Below are positions 24,303-36,703 of a stretch of 64,000 bases of DNA, one piece after another (position 1 is the stretch's first letter; every line of letters starts with the position of its first letter). The stretch spans positions 1 to 64,000 of the forward strand of contig JADFUC010001382.1 in the NCBI GenBank assembly GCA_019722365.1, read 5' to 3'. Made by a program: the position numbers and the translations under genes. The DNA comes from Lithospermum erythrorhizon. Its lineage: Eukaryota > Streptophyta > Magnoliopsida > Boraginales > Boraginaceae. The notes below the pieces were generated by a model that worked only from the letters and a program-made list of their open reading frames with translations, did not search any database and had not been told where the DNA came from.

Positions 24303-26288
24303 ACATATTCTTATGTTGATTCCTCAGACACTGTCCCTTTGAATGATGATATTGAAATGGGGGAGGGTAATGAGTCGGACTCTGAAAGTAAGGAGGGGGA
24401 ATCTCCTGGTGGCTCAAATGAGGTGGTCGAGTTGGAATCTGCTGGTGGTTCTGAGAGAGGGGATCTTTGATTGGCTGCTCACGATCTGAAAAGGGTCATT
24501 AGCTTGGGATCGTTAAAAGTGATCTTTTATTTGGAAAAAAAATGAATAAATGTATCTGGCTAGGTAAACTTCTATCACGTACAAAAAAGAGGCTAAAATT
24601 GCTTGGCTTGGTCAGACACTTGAAAGAATCATGTAAACACCGTCTGAAGTTGTTTCTAAGAGTCGATAGAAGATAATAGTAAGTCTCTTATTCAAACTTC
24701 AGTTGCATAGTGTAGTGCTTTCGATGGTGATAGTTCGGTGGGCCATTCATGTTTAGTTTTGAGAAAGTGAAAGATTAAACGCCCATAGTTAAAACAAAAG
24801 TACCCATTTAACATTGTTGAAGCAATAAAGTGTTTAATGAGTTTCTTTAGAATACCTCCTTATTACAAAAAGATCGGTAGATGTAGTAAGAAAAGAGTGT
24901 TTCTTTGTTTATGAATTGGAGAAGAGCAGACTTATAAAACATTTTGAAGGTAAGGTTAATAGAGTAAGTTTGACAGTTGTTGGTGATGCAGTGTTAAAAG
25001 GGTGGTTATATGGTCGTACTTGTCATTATGTGGATAGAAAGCGGGTCTTTACAAAAAAGTTCTTTCTTTGTCGATGTACCTCGCTTTCGCAGTAGGTACT
25101 GCGTTGGCAGAAGTTCCACCGAAGTGCATGTGTTTGGGATTAGTGATAAGATTTGTACATGGCCCATTGATAATCTTACAAATGATTCTTGTATTGCTAT
25201 TCTGAAAAAGGATCACAATCTCCATTCAAATCTTGTTTTAGATGGTAAGTTATTCCATGTTAGATGTTGTGCTCATATAATAAACTTGTTGGTGAGGGAT
25301 GGTTTGAAGGAAATTGATTCTGTTATTGATATTGTTAGAGAGGGAGTGAAATATTTGTTTGGAGTGCAGAAAATAGGCTAAAAGCTCCTTTAATGAACAT
25401 AGAATCAATTTGAAGTTGCCTCCTAATAAGTTGGTGTTAGACAACCTTGGGTGGAATAGTACATATGTGATGTTGAACCTTTGCCTGCTTATAGGCGTGT
25501 TTTCTAAACTATCTTGTGAGGATGATGATGGTTTTGCAAAATTTTGTCCATCTGACTTACAGTGGGAAGAAGTTGCTGAAGTTTGTGAGTTCCTTGAAAT
25601 ATTTCTTGATGTGACAAATCTTATTAGTGGTTCAAATTACCCTACTGTCAATCTGTTTTTGGGAGAGTTATTCGAATCGAAAATTGCTAAATCTTCCAGA
25701 ACGATGTATTTAGTAGAAGCACATACAAAACAATTTTGTGAGAATGTCCCTTAAATATGAAAAATCTTGGGATAGTGTGATGCATTCTTATCTTTGGGAC
25801 AATTCTTGATCCTAGATATAAAATAGAATGATTAAAGTTTGCTTATAAGATAATGTATCCATATGATTTTGAAGACAAGATGGGAAAGGTCCAACTGATG
25901 TTTCTCACGACTTGTTTGAGGCGATTATCTTGTAATATGGGGATAGGAAAGGGAAAGGGCTTGAAGGCTATAGTCCCTATTTGAAGCAGCCACCCTCTTC
26001 CACTATTTCCAAGAAAAGATTTCATGAATTTATGCAAACAGATGAGAATGAGGGCAGAGAAAAAAATGATCTAGAGTTGTATTTTGAGGAAGTCAGATAT
26101 CCTCTTGTTATTAATTTGAGTGCCTTAACTTGGTGGAAAGGAAATGAGGGAAAATACAAGTGTTATCAAAAATGGCGGATATCTTGTCCGTTCTATCGCA
26201 GCAGTTATACGAGTCACCTTGATCTTTGGTGGAAAGGGTAATTGATAAAAAGGGCTTCAATGAGGAGAAACTATTTATTGAAGCTTAA
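24303..26288 (+). pseudogene. hAT transposase, broken (RICESLEEPER-type)
   Basis: The N-terminal acidic leader begins near 24303 (TVPLNDDIEMGEGNESD). Further on, KSRLIKHFEGKVNRVSL and HYVDRKRVFTKKFF match the region before the catalytic domain. HVRCCAHIINLLVRDGLKEI (about 25256-25315) is the hallmark of the RNase-H-like core of plant hAT transposases. It is followed in another frame by LGWNSTYVMLNL and CEFLEIFLDVTNLISGSNYP. The C-terminal dimerisation region is recognisable at about 26075-26230 (ELYFEEVRYP, WWKGNEGKY, then VLSKMADILS by frame change). At least five frame changes or stops are needed to connect these, so it cannot make an intact enzyme. Confidence 0.85.
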
Positions 26289-26339
26289 CATTGTGAGTAG
26301 TGATTAGTTAAGGAGAACTTTATGGAATCGAAGTGATAA

Positions 26340-27360
26340 AGGTGATGTATTTTACTTATAATGCATTTTTCTTTTACGTTTTTTTTTGTGTAGTGCGTGG
26401 TTTTTTTACCATTTTTTATTCTATCCTTCTATTCTGTTTTGTATTATGTTTTCTATTATTGATTTTATTCTCATTCTATTACATTTTTATTCTTCTTGTT
26501 TTTTTATACTACATTATATTTTTTTTTACGATACATTTTCTTATATTATATTACATTGTCGATTCTTTGTTTTTTTCTTCTAACTTATATTCATCTTGTG
26601 AATACGGTTGCTAGAAATGATGATCCTGACGAGTTGGAGTTTGAGAAAAGAATATGAAATGAGGACATAAAAACATCAACGATGAAGTAATATAATTACA
26701 TTTGCCCCTGTTTGTTGCCCTGCTCCGGTATATTTGCCTATCAAGCTGTTGCTTATCTGTTTCTTGCCTATCAACATATTTGCTATCACTTATATTTTGT
26801 TGCACATTTGCCTCTCAGCTATTTGCCAATCAAGCATTGCCTATAATTTACATTGCCTATCAATTGTGGGCTTGTGGCAATCAAGCGTACTGTTAGGTCA
26901 TAGTGTTGCCTATCATTTTGCTTATTTGCCTACCGTTACATTCTTTATCAGCGATGGAATTGTGATACTTTGTCGTTTCTTCCAGTTGATTTGTTCTTAG
27001 GATTAATAGTATTTTGTGTAGTGAGTTGACTATTCATGTTATATTCTTCAAAGATGATGATTAAAAGCTATCAGATTTCGCTATGTACAGTATAACGTAC
27101 TTTTTGTCATTCGGTTACCTTACTTCTATACATCACATGTAACTTTAGATTATTTTTATCTTGACTAATGACTATAATTTACATTGCCTATAATGTATAA
27201 ATATGGAAAAAATGATGAGGCATAATTAAGTTTCCGTCTTTGGACAACTTCTTTGGTGCACATAATGGTTTGCCTATCATCACAGTTTGCTTTTTATAAG
27301 CTATTGCTATAATTTACAGTTCTTTTTATAAGCATTTCTTGGTTATTTGTTTGATTCATT
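26340..27360. repeat. T-rich tract and TTGCCTATCA repeat field
   Basis: 26340-26600 is strongly T-rich on the plus strand. From 26700 to 27340 the phrase TTGCCTAT(C/A)A recurs about ten times at irregular spacing, with TTGCTTAT and TTGCCAATCA variants. Open frames across it are by-products. It sits in the 3' half of the first hAT. Confidence 0.65.
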
Positions 27361-27846
27361 TTGCCCTAGATGTTATCTCTTCACAAAATTTTAATAAAAC
27401 AATGAGGCCCGATCTGCGGTTCCACCATCAGCGCAAAAGCGTGAGGCCACCCGAGTCTAAGAACAAAAGAAAATTGCGGCGTCGAACTTGAAGAATTATT
27501 TATTGTGTAATTATTGCATTTGTGTTGGCCTGTAATATTAAAACAATCAAAAAAGCGTACTAGGGACTTGTAATGTAGGAATAGGATTGTCAATTATGTA
27601 TTTTTAATTTTCACAATAATATATCGGGCCCAGGATCGAGCGTGTGCGAGCAGGTTTGCAAACCCGGACGAATCGGATCGAACTATAATTCAAAAAAATT
27701 TGCGAACTCAAGCTGGCTTGAGAATTTAATGTTTTAAAATGAGCCGGACCCGAGCAAATGCGTTCGCGTGCGGACCGAACTTCCCGAGCATTACTCTGAT
27801 TGGTATAGTTCGGTCCGTTCTGAGCGGGATCAATATACACACCCAA

Positions 27847-28595
27847 ATAGTGTTTTTACTACTTTGAAATGAGCTATTTTACTACGGCGTAATTTGGTAA
27901 CTCTGCACTTACAAATAGGAGGGCAAAATATTCGTTTCGCTTTAAAATAAGTCTTGTTTTGGTGTGTGTATAACGATTCGGCGATAAAGGTAGTATCATC
28001 ATTAAATTCTGAACTGTTATACACACGATCTGTTAGTTTTAATGTATTCTATTATATAGTCTCCACCATTGAATAATATGGAGAGCGAGCAAAAATAAAA
28101 TATACAGGCATGAATGCTATATAGAGGATAGTTAACATGTATACAAAATTTTGGCCTATAGATAGGGTGAAGGCTCTCACTAGCCTTCATAATTTATGAA
28201 TAGTAATGATCATTTGATGATATGAATAGTAAGAATCATGACCCTAAGATCAATTTTCAAGAAGTTGCCTGCATAATTTATTGTTCAAATTTGAATACAT
28301 TCAGGTGGGAAAGATCAGCTACAATTCCTACAAACATTGTAAAGAAAACAACCACAGACAAAAATGTCGCCTGTAAATTCATCGAGGGGAACTTTTTCTA
28401 AGCAACACATTTAAGTATTAGCATTGAGAAGGAGTTGTTGGCATATCGGTCACAATTGTATCAATCGACAGGCTAACTCATTCAGGTGTAGCATCAAATA
28501 TCTGGTTCTACACCTACCGGTTGAAGCAAACATTACAAACTTATCAAACAGAGTATAACACCATGCTCCCTGGCCCAAACAGGATAAGTCAATGA
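27847..28595. other. Intergenic between hAT and the bL28 gene
   Basis: AT-rich spacer with no supported gene. The right-hand 200-300 bp probably holds the 3' UTR of the minus-strand ribosomal protein gene. Confidence 0.4.
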
Positions 28596-31036
28596 TCAAG
28601 CATTAGCAGCCAGTTGCTCTTGATTTTCGCCATGACAACTACCTTTGTCCCTATGAGAATTACTAACTTCATTAGATTCATCAATGATACTCCCTTCCTC
28701 CCCAGCTTCTGTTTTGGGAGATGAACCATACATTTTTCTTCTTGCTTCCCTACGAGCTGCCCTTTCTGCTAGTTTAAGTTCCTTAAATTGATCTTCAAAC
28801 TTGGCTTCATCTTTGGGTGAAAAGAAACAAACTTCCATCTTCCCAAGCTCTTCATACATCTTCTCGATCTTGGATTTCCAGAGTAAACCAAATTCTGTAT
28901 CCATCTTATGGTATGGAGTTTTCAGCAGGTACTCATCAATCCCACCTGCCTTGTCGATGCATCGGAGGGCATGAGTGGTCACCTTCACACGAATGTGACG
29001 ATCTAAAATGTAGCTGAACAGTCGTTTCTCTTGTACATTGGGCTTCCAATTTCTCCTTGTTTTATTGTTAAAGATCATGAAGATTACAATTAAAATTGGA
29101 TGTGGGTGCAATTTCATAATTTAAGCATCTCATTAAGATGCACAACGAATATTCTTTTCTGAGACTTCACAATCCATGAAACTTGTACGCACTCTTCTAA
29201 ATTTTTTTGTTTAATAAAATCAATGACACTTCCACAGTTGACAAGCTACAATTCAACCTAACATGTCGAAAACTATACAGTTAAAATGCCAAGTAAAAAA
29301 TAGAGAAAAACATAAAAATCACACCCAACAAGACTGTGAACTTGTTTCTCAATTTTATAATTCTTCCATTTGAAATAATTTTTATTTATTTTTATTTTGG
29401 GGGATCAATACTATTACAACAAATTTCCATGTCCTTGGTGTCAAAGATTTTCGTGTTCTCCGACTCTTGGATATAATGGAATAAATAAAAATGGGCTGCG
29501 TTACTTACTGTCTTCTTATCACAATGTGAAGTAGTAGGTGAGTATTTCTGTATTGAACTCTTGGGTCAGCAGGAACCGGCCTCCCTCTTATCGTAGAGTA
29601 GGTTAGATCTTATCAGCCTAGTACCTCGCTTAGGCATTTATGTATGTTGATGATGTAATACTATTACAACAAACAAATTTTATTTATAGAGTTCCAGTGT
29701 GGTGACTTTCAATAATGATCAATTAACAAGATTCCTATCTATCTGATTGAGAAATAATTCTCTAAACCTCTTCTATGTTATACCATTGACATCCTTGAAT
29801 TTTACATGTCAGTAAATCTGATACCGGTATAGACGACTCTTAAATTCAATGTACAGTAGCTCTTTCTAACCCAAAGACCATGAATCTAGATCCTCTATTT
29901 CTAATAAAGTTTCCCCTTGTTAATGAAACTTATGGGAAAGTTAAAGAAATTTCATTTGAAAGGGAAAATTAAAGGAATTTCACATAACAATAGACCATGC
30001 CGAAATCCAATAAAAATGTAAGTCATCAACCAAAAAATGCTATATCTGCATTAAAAAATAATATGGTGGAGTGATATCCATACATCAACCCCCCTCTGAT
30101 ACTTGGCACTCACCAAACATATTGCAAGCATAGATCAGAGTGTTTTTACAAGATTTCTAAACAAGGGGTGCCATCATTTTTACATCACCAACGTCGGTTA
30201 AAACTTAAAACAAAATCAATGAACTTAAGTTTTATGCTACTATTAACATCTCGAAGCCAAGCATCACATACAATCTAACTGCCTATAGTATTAGGTAACC
30301 CAATCACTCAACTCGAAAACAACATACGTCTAGAATATCACGTCATTCACCTATTGGGGACATAGTAAATTAAATTACCACCTTCCATTTTCAAATGAGT
30401 AACTGATTATACGAAATATATGTGAAATGAATCAACTAAAGCTATACAATAAAAAAAATCTAAAAATGATGAACCTATAATAAATAAAATTTACTCCTAC
30501 CTCCATCCCTGAATAATTTTCTTTCAGTAATTCCAAATCTAATACTTTACCACCTTCATTTATTTTATAATTTTAATTTTAATCAAAACTATCATATTTA
30601 TAGACACAATAAGTTGAAACACTACATTTTAGTACATTTCACACAAATATTTAACTTATATACAAATATATGAGATCAAATTTAAAAAACTAGACAATAT
30701 TTGAGCTCAAATAAAAAAATCAACAATCAAATCAAACCATACAATCTTTTCAACACAAGCAACTAATAAAACACAATTAAGAAACATAATAAACAAAACC
30801 CATAAGCAAAAAAACAATAACACAAATTAAATCACTCATATTACCACCATCTTCACTAGCAGTTTACCATACTGAATATGTCGGCCCGCATAAAGCCCGC
30901 GATGAGCCCGACCCATCACGACTTTGGTTTTGGGAAGTGATCTTTGAAGCTCTTCTTTAACACCAGGTGCTAAATTCTTCTCCCCCCCTATATTCTTCAT
31001 TATCTTCTTCATCAATTGCCTTGGTCTAAAAGCCAT
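28596..31036 (-). CDS. Mitochondrial bL28 (L28-family) ribosomal protein, two exons
   Basis: Exon 1 (31036 to about 30845) starts MAFRPRQLMKKIMKNIGG and contains KTKVVMGRAHRGLYAGRHIQ, typical of the bL28 N-terminal half. Exon 2 (about 29066-28596) continues NKTRRNWKPNVQEKRLFSYI, KVTTHALRCIDKAGGIDEYL and a basic, charged tail ending QEQLAANA. The long C-terminal extension, and likeness to plant mitochondrial rather than chloroplast L28, point to a nuclear-encoded subunit of the mitochondrial large subunit. The intron is about 1.78 kb. Two oddities: after GRHIQYGK one base appears missing (30863-30865), because SEDGGN reads in the next frame. Also no AG precedes the AATAAAACAAGG where exon 2 should begin. 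Either assembly errors or a decaying copy; I favour errors because the rest is intact. Confidence 0.85.
29490..29670 (+). mobile_element. Possible tRNA-derived SINE remnant in the bL28 intron
   Basis: The stretch TGGGTCAGCAGGAACCGGCC, CCTCTTATCGTAGAG and the end GTATGTTGATGATG follow the layout of the 3' half of plant TS/Au-type SINEs (GGTCA-GGAAAC-CCTCT ... TATGTTGTTGTTG). No convincing Pol III A/B boxes were located upstream, so it may be 5'-truncated. Confidence 0.4.
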
Positions 31037-32084
31037 TTTTACCTCCAAAAAATTCAAGAAAATTATTTCGGATTGTTGTTACTACAATGTGGTACTAAGA
31101 TTCGTATGTTGTTTTGGATCTTGTTTGATTTTTAAGGATTTTGTTTGGGGGTTTTGAAGAGAGGTTTTGGAAATGTTGAACTTGGCCTGGAAAGGTTAAT
31201 ACTGGGCCAAGTTTGATTGTGGACATGAATAATGGGACAGGACTAAGTGGGCAAGCCCAGAGGCAAAAACGAATCAAGACTGGGGTGTAGCCGTGACTAA
31301 CTGGTCGGGCCGGCCCGGCCCGGCTTGACCCATAGAAACGGGCCGGGCCGGCCGAGCCAACATGTTCGGCAGACTGAGGCCATGAACCATTGACCCGACC
31401 CGTTAGAAGTCTTGAGCCACAATTCGGTTCGGTGGCTTTTAAAGGGAAACAGCCGAGGCGCCCAACGTGGTGCCGTTTCATACCTAACGGTGCCGTTTGT
31501 CCCCTATAATAAATTAATAATAATGCATTCGACCATTTTAGAACAAGCATTGGTACCGTTAGTTTTAAAGCGGTACCACGTTTATTCGCCAACGAGCCCC
31601 AGTTTTGTAACTTTGTCACATATTGTAATAACGACTCTTGTAGTACTAAGCGTGGTAGCGTTTGATTTAAGCAGTACCACGTTTGTGCAGCGGTATATAA
31701 TTTTGTAATAAGCATTAATTTACCGTTTAAATCGAAGCGTTACGCGTTTAGTCTTAAATAACTTGGATTATAACCAAATTATTAACCATGTGCGTTCATC
31801 AGATACCGTGATTACTATGAAAGTCAAAAAACCATGGAGATACATAAAAGGGGATAATCTGGCCTTCGCCGTTTCTGATTACTTGCAATCATTTATATGG
31901 CTGAAAAGCAATAGCAACGATCTGAAATCTAATATTGAAGAATTATATTGAAATTTAAAGGATTACATCTCGAGGCGTGGGGCACATTGGGCGTTCAAAT
32001 CTACCAATCACATATTGCTCTAAAATGCAGGTTCGATTATTATTCTGTTTTTTATAAATTGTAGATATTTTTTGTTTTAAATTA

Positions 32085-34220
32085 ATGGCATCAAAACGTA
32101 ATCTTGGTAAAAATGTTCAAAGTGCTAGTGCTAGTATGTCTATGTCTAATGATTATGTTAATTTAGAGGATGATGATGCATTATGGCCGAACACCATTAT
32201 TAGCTCTGTCCCAGTCTTCTGGATACTACTCTTAATGAAAGGAAAAAAGCTTGTGGATTTGGAAATATTTTAATGGAGGCAGTGAAAACAAGCGGCGACT
32301 TGTATAAATTGTAAGTTTCTCTATCATGGAAAGCGAGATTGGGGGTAAAAGGGGAGCTTAGAATTAAATAACTTCTTGAACCTTGGTGCAGGTCGATAAA
32401 GATAGTGGTGGGGAGGGTGGTGAGGCTATTGATAACCAAACGGTAGAACTTTTTTTTAGCATCTTGAGCATAAAGTTGAAGCTATGAAATTTGTAATCGG
32501 TAGTTCTTTGCTTTAATCATTGTGATGGATGGCGTTTTACTAAATGGATTCAAAATGTAGATTTAATCCGAGCTATACGTATCCCTCGTACTCACTTTCT
32601 GAACTTTATCTCTTTAAATATTTTAAAAAATGAAACTACAGAGTAACGCTCTTATGAATTTGCCTTATAAAATGTGTGACTAGTGATATTGGTGTCTTTT
32701 GGATTTTGATATAATGTGTGTAACATGTCATTTAGATTGATCAGGGTGGGTCTTGCAAAGGAGAATTATATATTTTAGATCGATTGCTAAACATAACAAT
32801 ATTCAAATTTCGGAAGGTATGCTTCGCATGTGCCAATGATTACAAATGTTTGAATAAGATTACTTCAATTTCATTTTGATAATGCGATAAAGCTAATACG
32901 TTTCAATCGAGAAAAATTAAAGAGGCCATTAAAGCGGATTTAGTGAACTTTTCATGTTAGATGTTTATGTCGTCCTTCAATTAGTTGCTAAGATGGAATA
33001 AAAGTTGTTTGGGATGAGTTTATTTCTCAATTCGTCATAGTTAATTTTTGTTGTTAATAAGCGGGAGGTAAGAAGACATGAATAAAAAAATGGTTGAGGC
33101 TTAGGTAGAAGTTTAAATTAATTTTGGATTGTGAAACCGTGGAACTCGACTTCACGATCTACTGGTGGTGCATATATGTATAAAGAAGGAAGAAATCTCC
33201 GATTTTATGAAAGTATGCTCCGATTGGTGAGTATTATGTACCAACTGCATATCTTGGTAAAACGTTGTTATGAATTACTTAAGTTTTAGAGCCACTTAAG
33301 ATTATACTAAAGTTTTTCAACTCGTCAAGGCAAATATTAAATGCTTTGCTTTAGAATCGCCGTTAATCTCTCCATTCGTATGACTAAACATAGAAATGAT
33401 TATGTTGCTAGAGATATGATTCGAATATGGAAGATAAGTTTTAAAATATTTAAATCTATCCAGCATTGCATATACAGGTGGTATAATCTTGAATCCCTAA
33501 CGCTAAATTAAAAGCATTTTAATTTATAATATCATTATTATGAATCTTTCACTATACTTCATCCAAAGGCCAAAGAGTTTGATGTTCAAAATGGAAAGAT
33601 GGAATTGAAAGCGTATATGTATAACATGTATAGCAAATACCAATAAGGTATGGACAAGGTAAGGCCCCATACACTTCAAGTAGTATCACAAAAGTTTTAA
33701 TGTGGCCCGCGGGAGTTAAAATCTGAAGTCAACATGATCACCTTAGAAATGCGTTACAAGGCTTTGGGTGAAATTGATCAATCGACTCCTGAGATTGCGA
33801 ATGAGTTAACTCCAATGTTATACACTAACTTTGAATTGAGTCAATATAATGAAATAAAAATCCTTTTGATATATTAAGAGTAATTTAGGCGGCGAGGAAG
33901 CACTTGTTTCGGTCTTATCTCCCAAAGATGGCAAAAGAAATATTTTCTATCACTATATGTCGACAATAGCGGTGAATCCGCGTTTAGCATGGCGGCTATT
34001 ACACTCAAAGGCGTTCCAAAACTTTTACAAGCTCGGCGATTGAAGTGGCATCAAAGAGTTGGACGGCCGAGCATAGGATTAAAGATAAAGACACGGTCAT
34101 GGAGCGAAAAGAAAAGATATGTTCGATGATCTTAGTGACATTGAAGAAGAAATTGAAGAAATGAAGAAGCAACCACGATAAGCGTTGAAAAGACTCCGAC
34201 AAAGAAGAGTCCGATGAATT
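32085..34220 (+). pseudogene. hAT transposase, broken (second copy)
   Basis: The N-terminus starts MASKRNLGKNVQSASASMS. Next come LWKYFNGGSENKR and FHVRC fragments (about 32250-32960) with frame changes. A degenerate WNST(S)-like segment with a KFLK-like region lies at about 33140-33330. At 33890-34130 a C-terminal dimerisation domain is readable across frames (LPKMAKEIFSIT, SGESAFSM, AIEVASKSWTAEHRIKDKDT). The ESAFSM string corresponds to the conserved SESxFSxGGR of hATC domains. Many stops and shifts; not functional. Confidence 0.7.
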
Positions 34221-34379
34221 AATTTATGATGATTAAATTGTAGTTTGCTTAACCTTTTATTATTGGCGGAAACTTCATTGTAAACTCTGGCCATGGTATA
34301 AGCGTAGACTCAAAATAATAAAATGTTCTTTTTATTCCCATACAAAATAGATTTCATTATTTTTAAACTTAGTGAATTA

Positions 34380-34505
34380 AACGTGGTACCGTTACACGAT
34401 GCAGCGGTACCACGTTTAATCGAAAAAAATGGCGAAGAAAACTCCAAACTTTACGCGCCATTTTTAGAATTAACGTGGTACCGTTTATTCTCGCGGTACC
34501 ACGTT
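34380..34505. repeat. Pair of GGTACC hairpins
   Basis: AACGTGGTACCG...CGGTACCACGTT occurs at 34380-34416 and again at 34472-34505, each with a short loop and perfect 12-bp stems. Decayed relatives lie at 31551-31583 and 31651-31685 and the elaborated palindrome at 36146-36248. Confidence 0.93.
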
Positions 34506-34509
34506 TAAT

Positions 34510-36140
34510 GTCAACGAAAAAATAAGATTAATAGGGTTCCAAACATTCAGGTGAAACACAATTCCCTCAATCTTCAAACTCCAAAAACCAAATTCTCTCA
34601 AACTCAATCTTCAATTCCTCACATAAATCATCTTTCAATTAGTTAATTGTTATATTAGTATCCGATTTGCTAAAAATGCTTTAAAAGAGCTCCCAAAAAC
34701 AAGAAAATTGTTGAATTCTGAAACAAGAAATAGGAGGAGAGTCCAACATGAGTCACATACAATCACTGCATTCGCACACCCTGCAAGGAAGAAGATGTAG
34801 GGGTGCAATGGCGAGGAAGTTCGAAGGGGTAGGAGGGTGGGTACTAAGATGCAGGCGGGGATGTACCTTGATGAAGGAGAAATCAAGGTCACGGGTAATC
34901 TTTATTCAATTTTAGATCATGCCAAACTTAGTACATTTACTACTTTTACTAGTAAATTGGTATCCATCATTGTGTATAAGTTTTATGAATCCGTTCATTT
35001 AGTAATAATGATAGTGAGGGAGTCTTTGTGAGTCTGATATCAGTGGAGTTCACCGAATTATTATAACGAGGAAGCGATTTAATAAAACATTTGGTATGCT
35101 TAGTTGGGGTGCGGTGCAGGAAGGGGATGGTGCACCTAAGCGGCGATTAAGCATTCTGAGGAAGCGTATTCAGAGCTTATGACAATCGTAGAGTTAAGAA
35201 AGAAGGCATAGTGTATAAGAATAACTTGAATGGTATACAAAAACTTGTTTGGAAAATTAGGTATCCGGTATTCTTTTGCCGTCTACTAGTCAAGCATCCG
35301 AACTAAGTTGTTTGCGTTAAGTTTGTTATGTGGTCTATATTGAATTTCGATGGGTTAATATACCGTTTGATACCAAACATATGTTTCATCGAAAGGCGAA
35401 AGTCGACCCTTATTATGGCATGATTATCTACTCATTTGTTAGTTAATATCAAGGGGTTTCTATTGGAGAATCGCGAGGATGGGTTGATTTTAAGAAGGAC
35501 TCTAAAATGGGAAGGCAATCGTTGATTAGCGGGGAGTCTTTATGTGGGGACGGGGGTATTGCGGTGCAAATGGGAGGTGTTTGAGCGTTGCGGATGTTCG
35601 AAGATGAGGTGTGAAGGTTCCATGACTACTTACCCCCCGAAGGGATGGGTACTCACTACTTTGTTGGCCATACCGATGACGACCGAGCTTTGGAGAAGCG
35701 AGGTCACTCCCTCGTTCCCGGATAAATCCCGATAAGTATGTGATGTTGGAATCGATGCCTTGACATGTTAAAACAACTTGAATACTTGAGAGCATCAAAA
35801 GTTGATATGGGCGGCTAAGGTTGCGGCAGGCGTATGATTGTGGAAGCGAGGCGTATGAATGTGGAAGCGGAGGAGAGAAATTTGAGGTAGAGCGAAGGGC
35901 AAATCTGCGGATTCAATTTGAGAACATGTTTCCATGAATAATGTGCTTTGAATATTGATTATATTCATGTTTAGTATTCGAACAATTTAGTTTTATGTTA
36001 TGCAGTTACTTATTTTCTAATTTCGGATATTAATATGTTTGATTTCGCATTTGATTTCACTTTAGAATTGTTGTTAATGTGGTATCATTTGTTTTAAATT
36101 GAACACTATTGTATTTCAAATGAACACTGGTGCATTTTGG
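34510..36140 (+). other. Unassigned segment inside the second hAT-like unit
   Basis: A pyrimidine-rich, leader-like stretch (34560-34640) precedes short plus-strand frames, for example 34837-35031, encoding TKMQAGMYLDEGEIKVTGNL. I recognise no domain. Candidates are a second ORF of an unclassified element or captured host sequence. Frames are interrupted often. Confidence 0.35.
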
Positions 36141-36145
36141 GTATT

Positions 36146-36248
36146 AACGTGGTACCAGTAATTTTAAAAGGTACCACGTTAAAAACAGTAAAGTAAATAA
36201 ATTTACTGTTTTTAACGTGGTACCGTCTAATATAAACGGTACCACGTT
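36146..36248. repeat. Nested 103-bp palindrome
   Basis: Two 47-nt arms (36146-36192 and 36202-36248) flank a 9-nt spacer. Each arm holds AACGTGGTACC, a 13-nt loop, and GGTACCACGTT. The inner 12 bases are AAAAACAGTAAA in the left arm and TTTACTGTTTTT in the right. Outside the two 13-nt loops the arms are perfectly complementary. The DNA could fold as one long hairpin or as two small ones (a cruciform-like form). Confidence 0.95.
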
Positions 36249-36703
36249 AGCTCTGTCCAATTAGCTCTGCCCAATATTAACGTGAATACACCAGATTTGC
36301 TCATGATGCTAGCGTTAATCTTGAACTGAGGCGCCGGCAGGAGCGGGCGAATACCCGCGAATATTGGGTAGGCCGGGCAATTTGGGCTTGGGAGCCCAAT
36401 CCACCGGCGGTTCGTCCCGACATTAGTGGGCGGGGGCCGTTAGTGAGCCTATTGGGCGGGCCGAATCCGGGCGGCTGGTGGCGGGCCCGGGCCAGCCCGC
36501 CCAGAACTCCAGACCGATGCTTGTGTCTACTCGGGTGCTTATAAATTTTGTAACCGTGATGCTTAGCGTAGCTTTACTGTTTCCACATAATTTTCCTTAA
36601 AATCAATTTTCATATTACTTTATCAAGCTTTGCTCATTATTGAATTTACTTTAAAATCGGATTTTCTATTTTACATTCATCAATACTAAAAGTAAAATTA
36701 ATA

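Larger units (their letters stand above)
22826..27846 (+). mobile_element. Decayed hAT-type DNA transposon (first copy)
   Basis: The core 24303-26288 encodes broken hAT transposase. Both edges carry GC-rich subterminal sequence made of TTCGG/CCGAAC motifs (22840-23060 and 27640-27835), in a region otherwise AT-rich, as in several plant hAT families. Possible termini are GGGATTTAGGCACG on the left and, read inward from the right, GGGTGTGTATATTG. They match only at the first bases. Possible 8-bp duplications share only AATAG. The edges are therefore approximate. Confidence 0.6.
31270..36510 (+). mobile_element. Second decayed hAT-like element with palindromic repeats
   Basis: Very GC-rich edges (GGGCCGG/CCGGCCC strings at 31295-31400 and GGGCGG/CCGGGC strings at 36315-36505) bracket an AT-rich body containing a broken hAT transposase (32085-34220). 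Hairpin motifs AACGTGGTACCG/CGGTACCACGTT occur at 31551-31583, 34380-34416, 34472-34505 and 36146-36248. Exact termini and a target-site duplication could not be fixed. The region 34510-36140 between hairpins has no recognised gene, so the unit may be composite. Confidence 0.55.

Noticed and set aside
31095..31715. 206-codon minus-strand ORF upstream of the bL28 gene
   Set aside because: It crosses the GC-rich edge of the second hAT-like unit and the hairpin repeats; low stop density from GC richness explains it, and no domain is visible.
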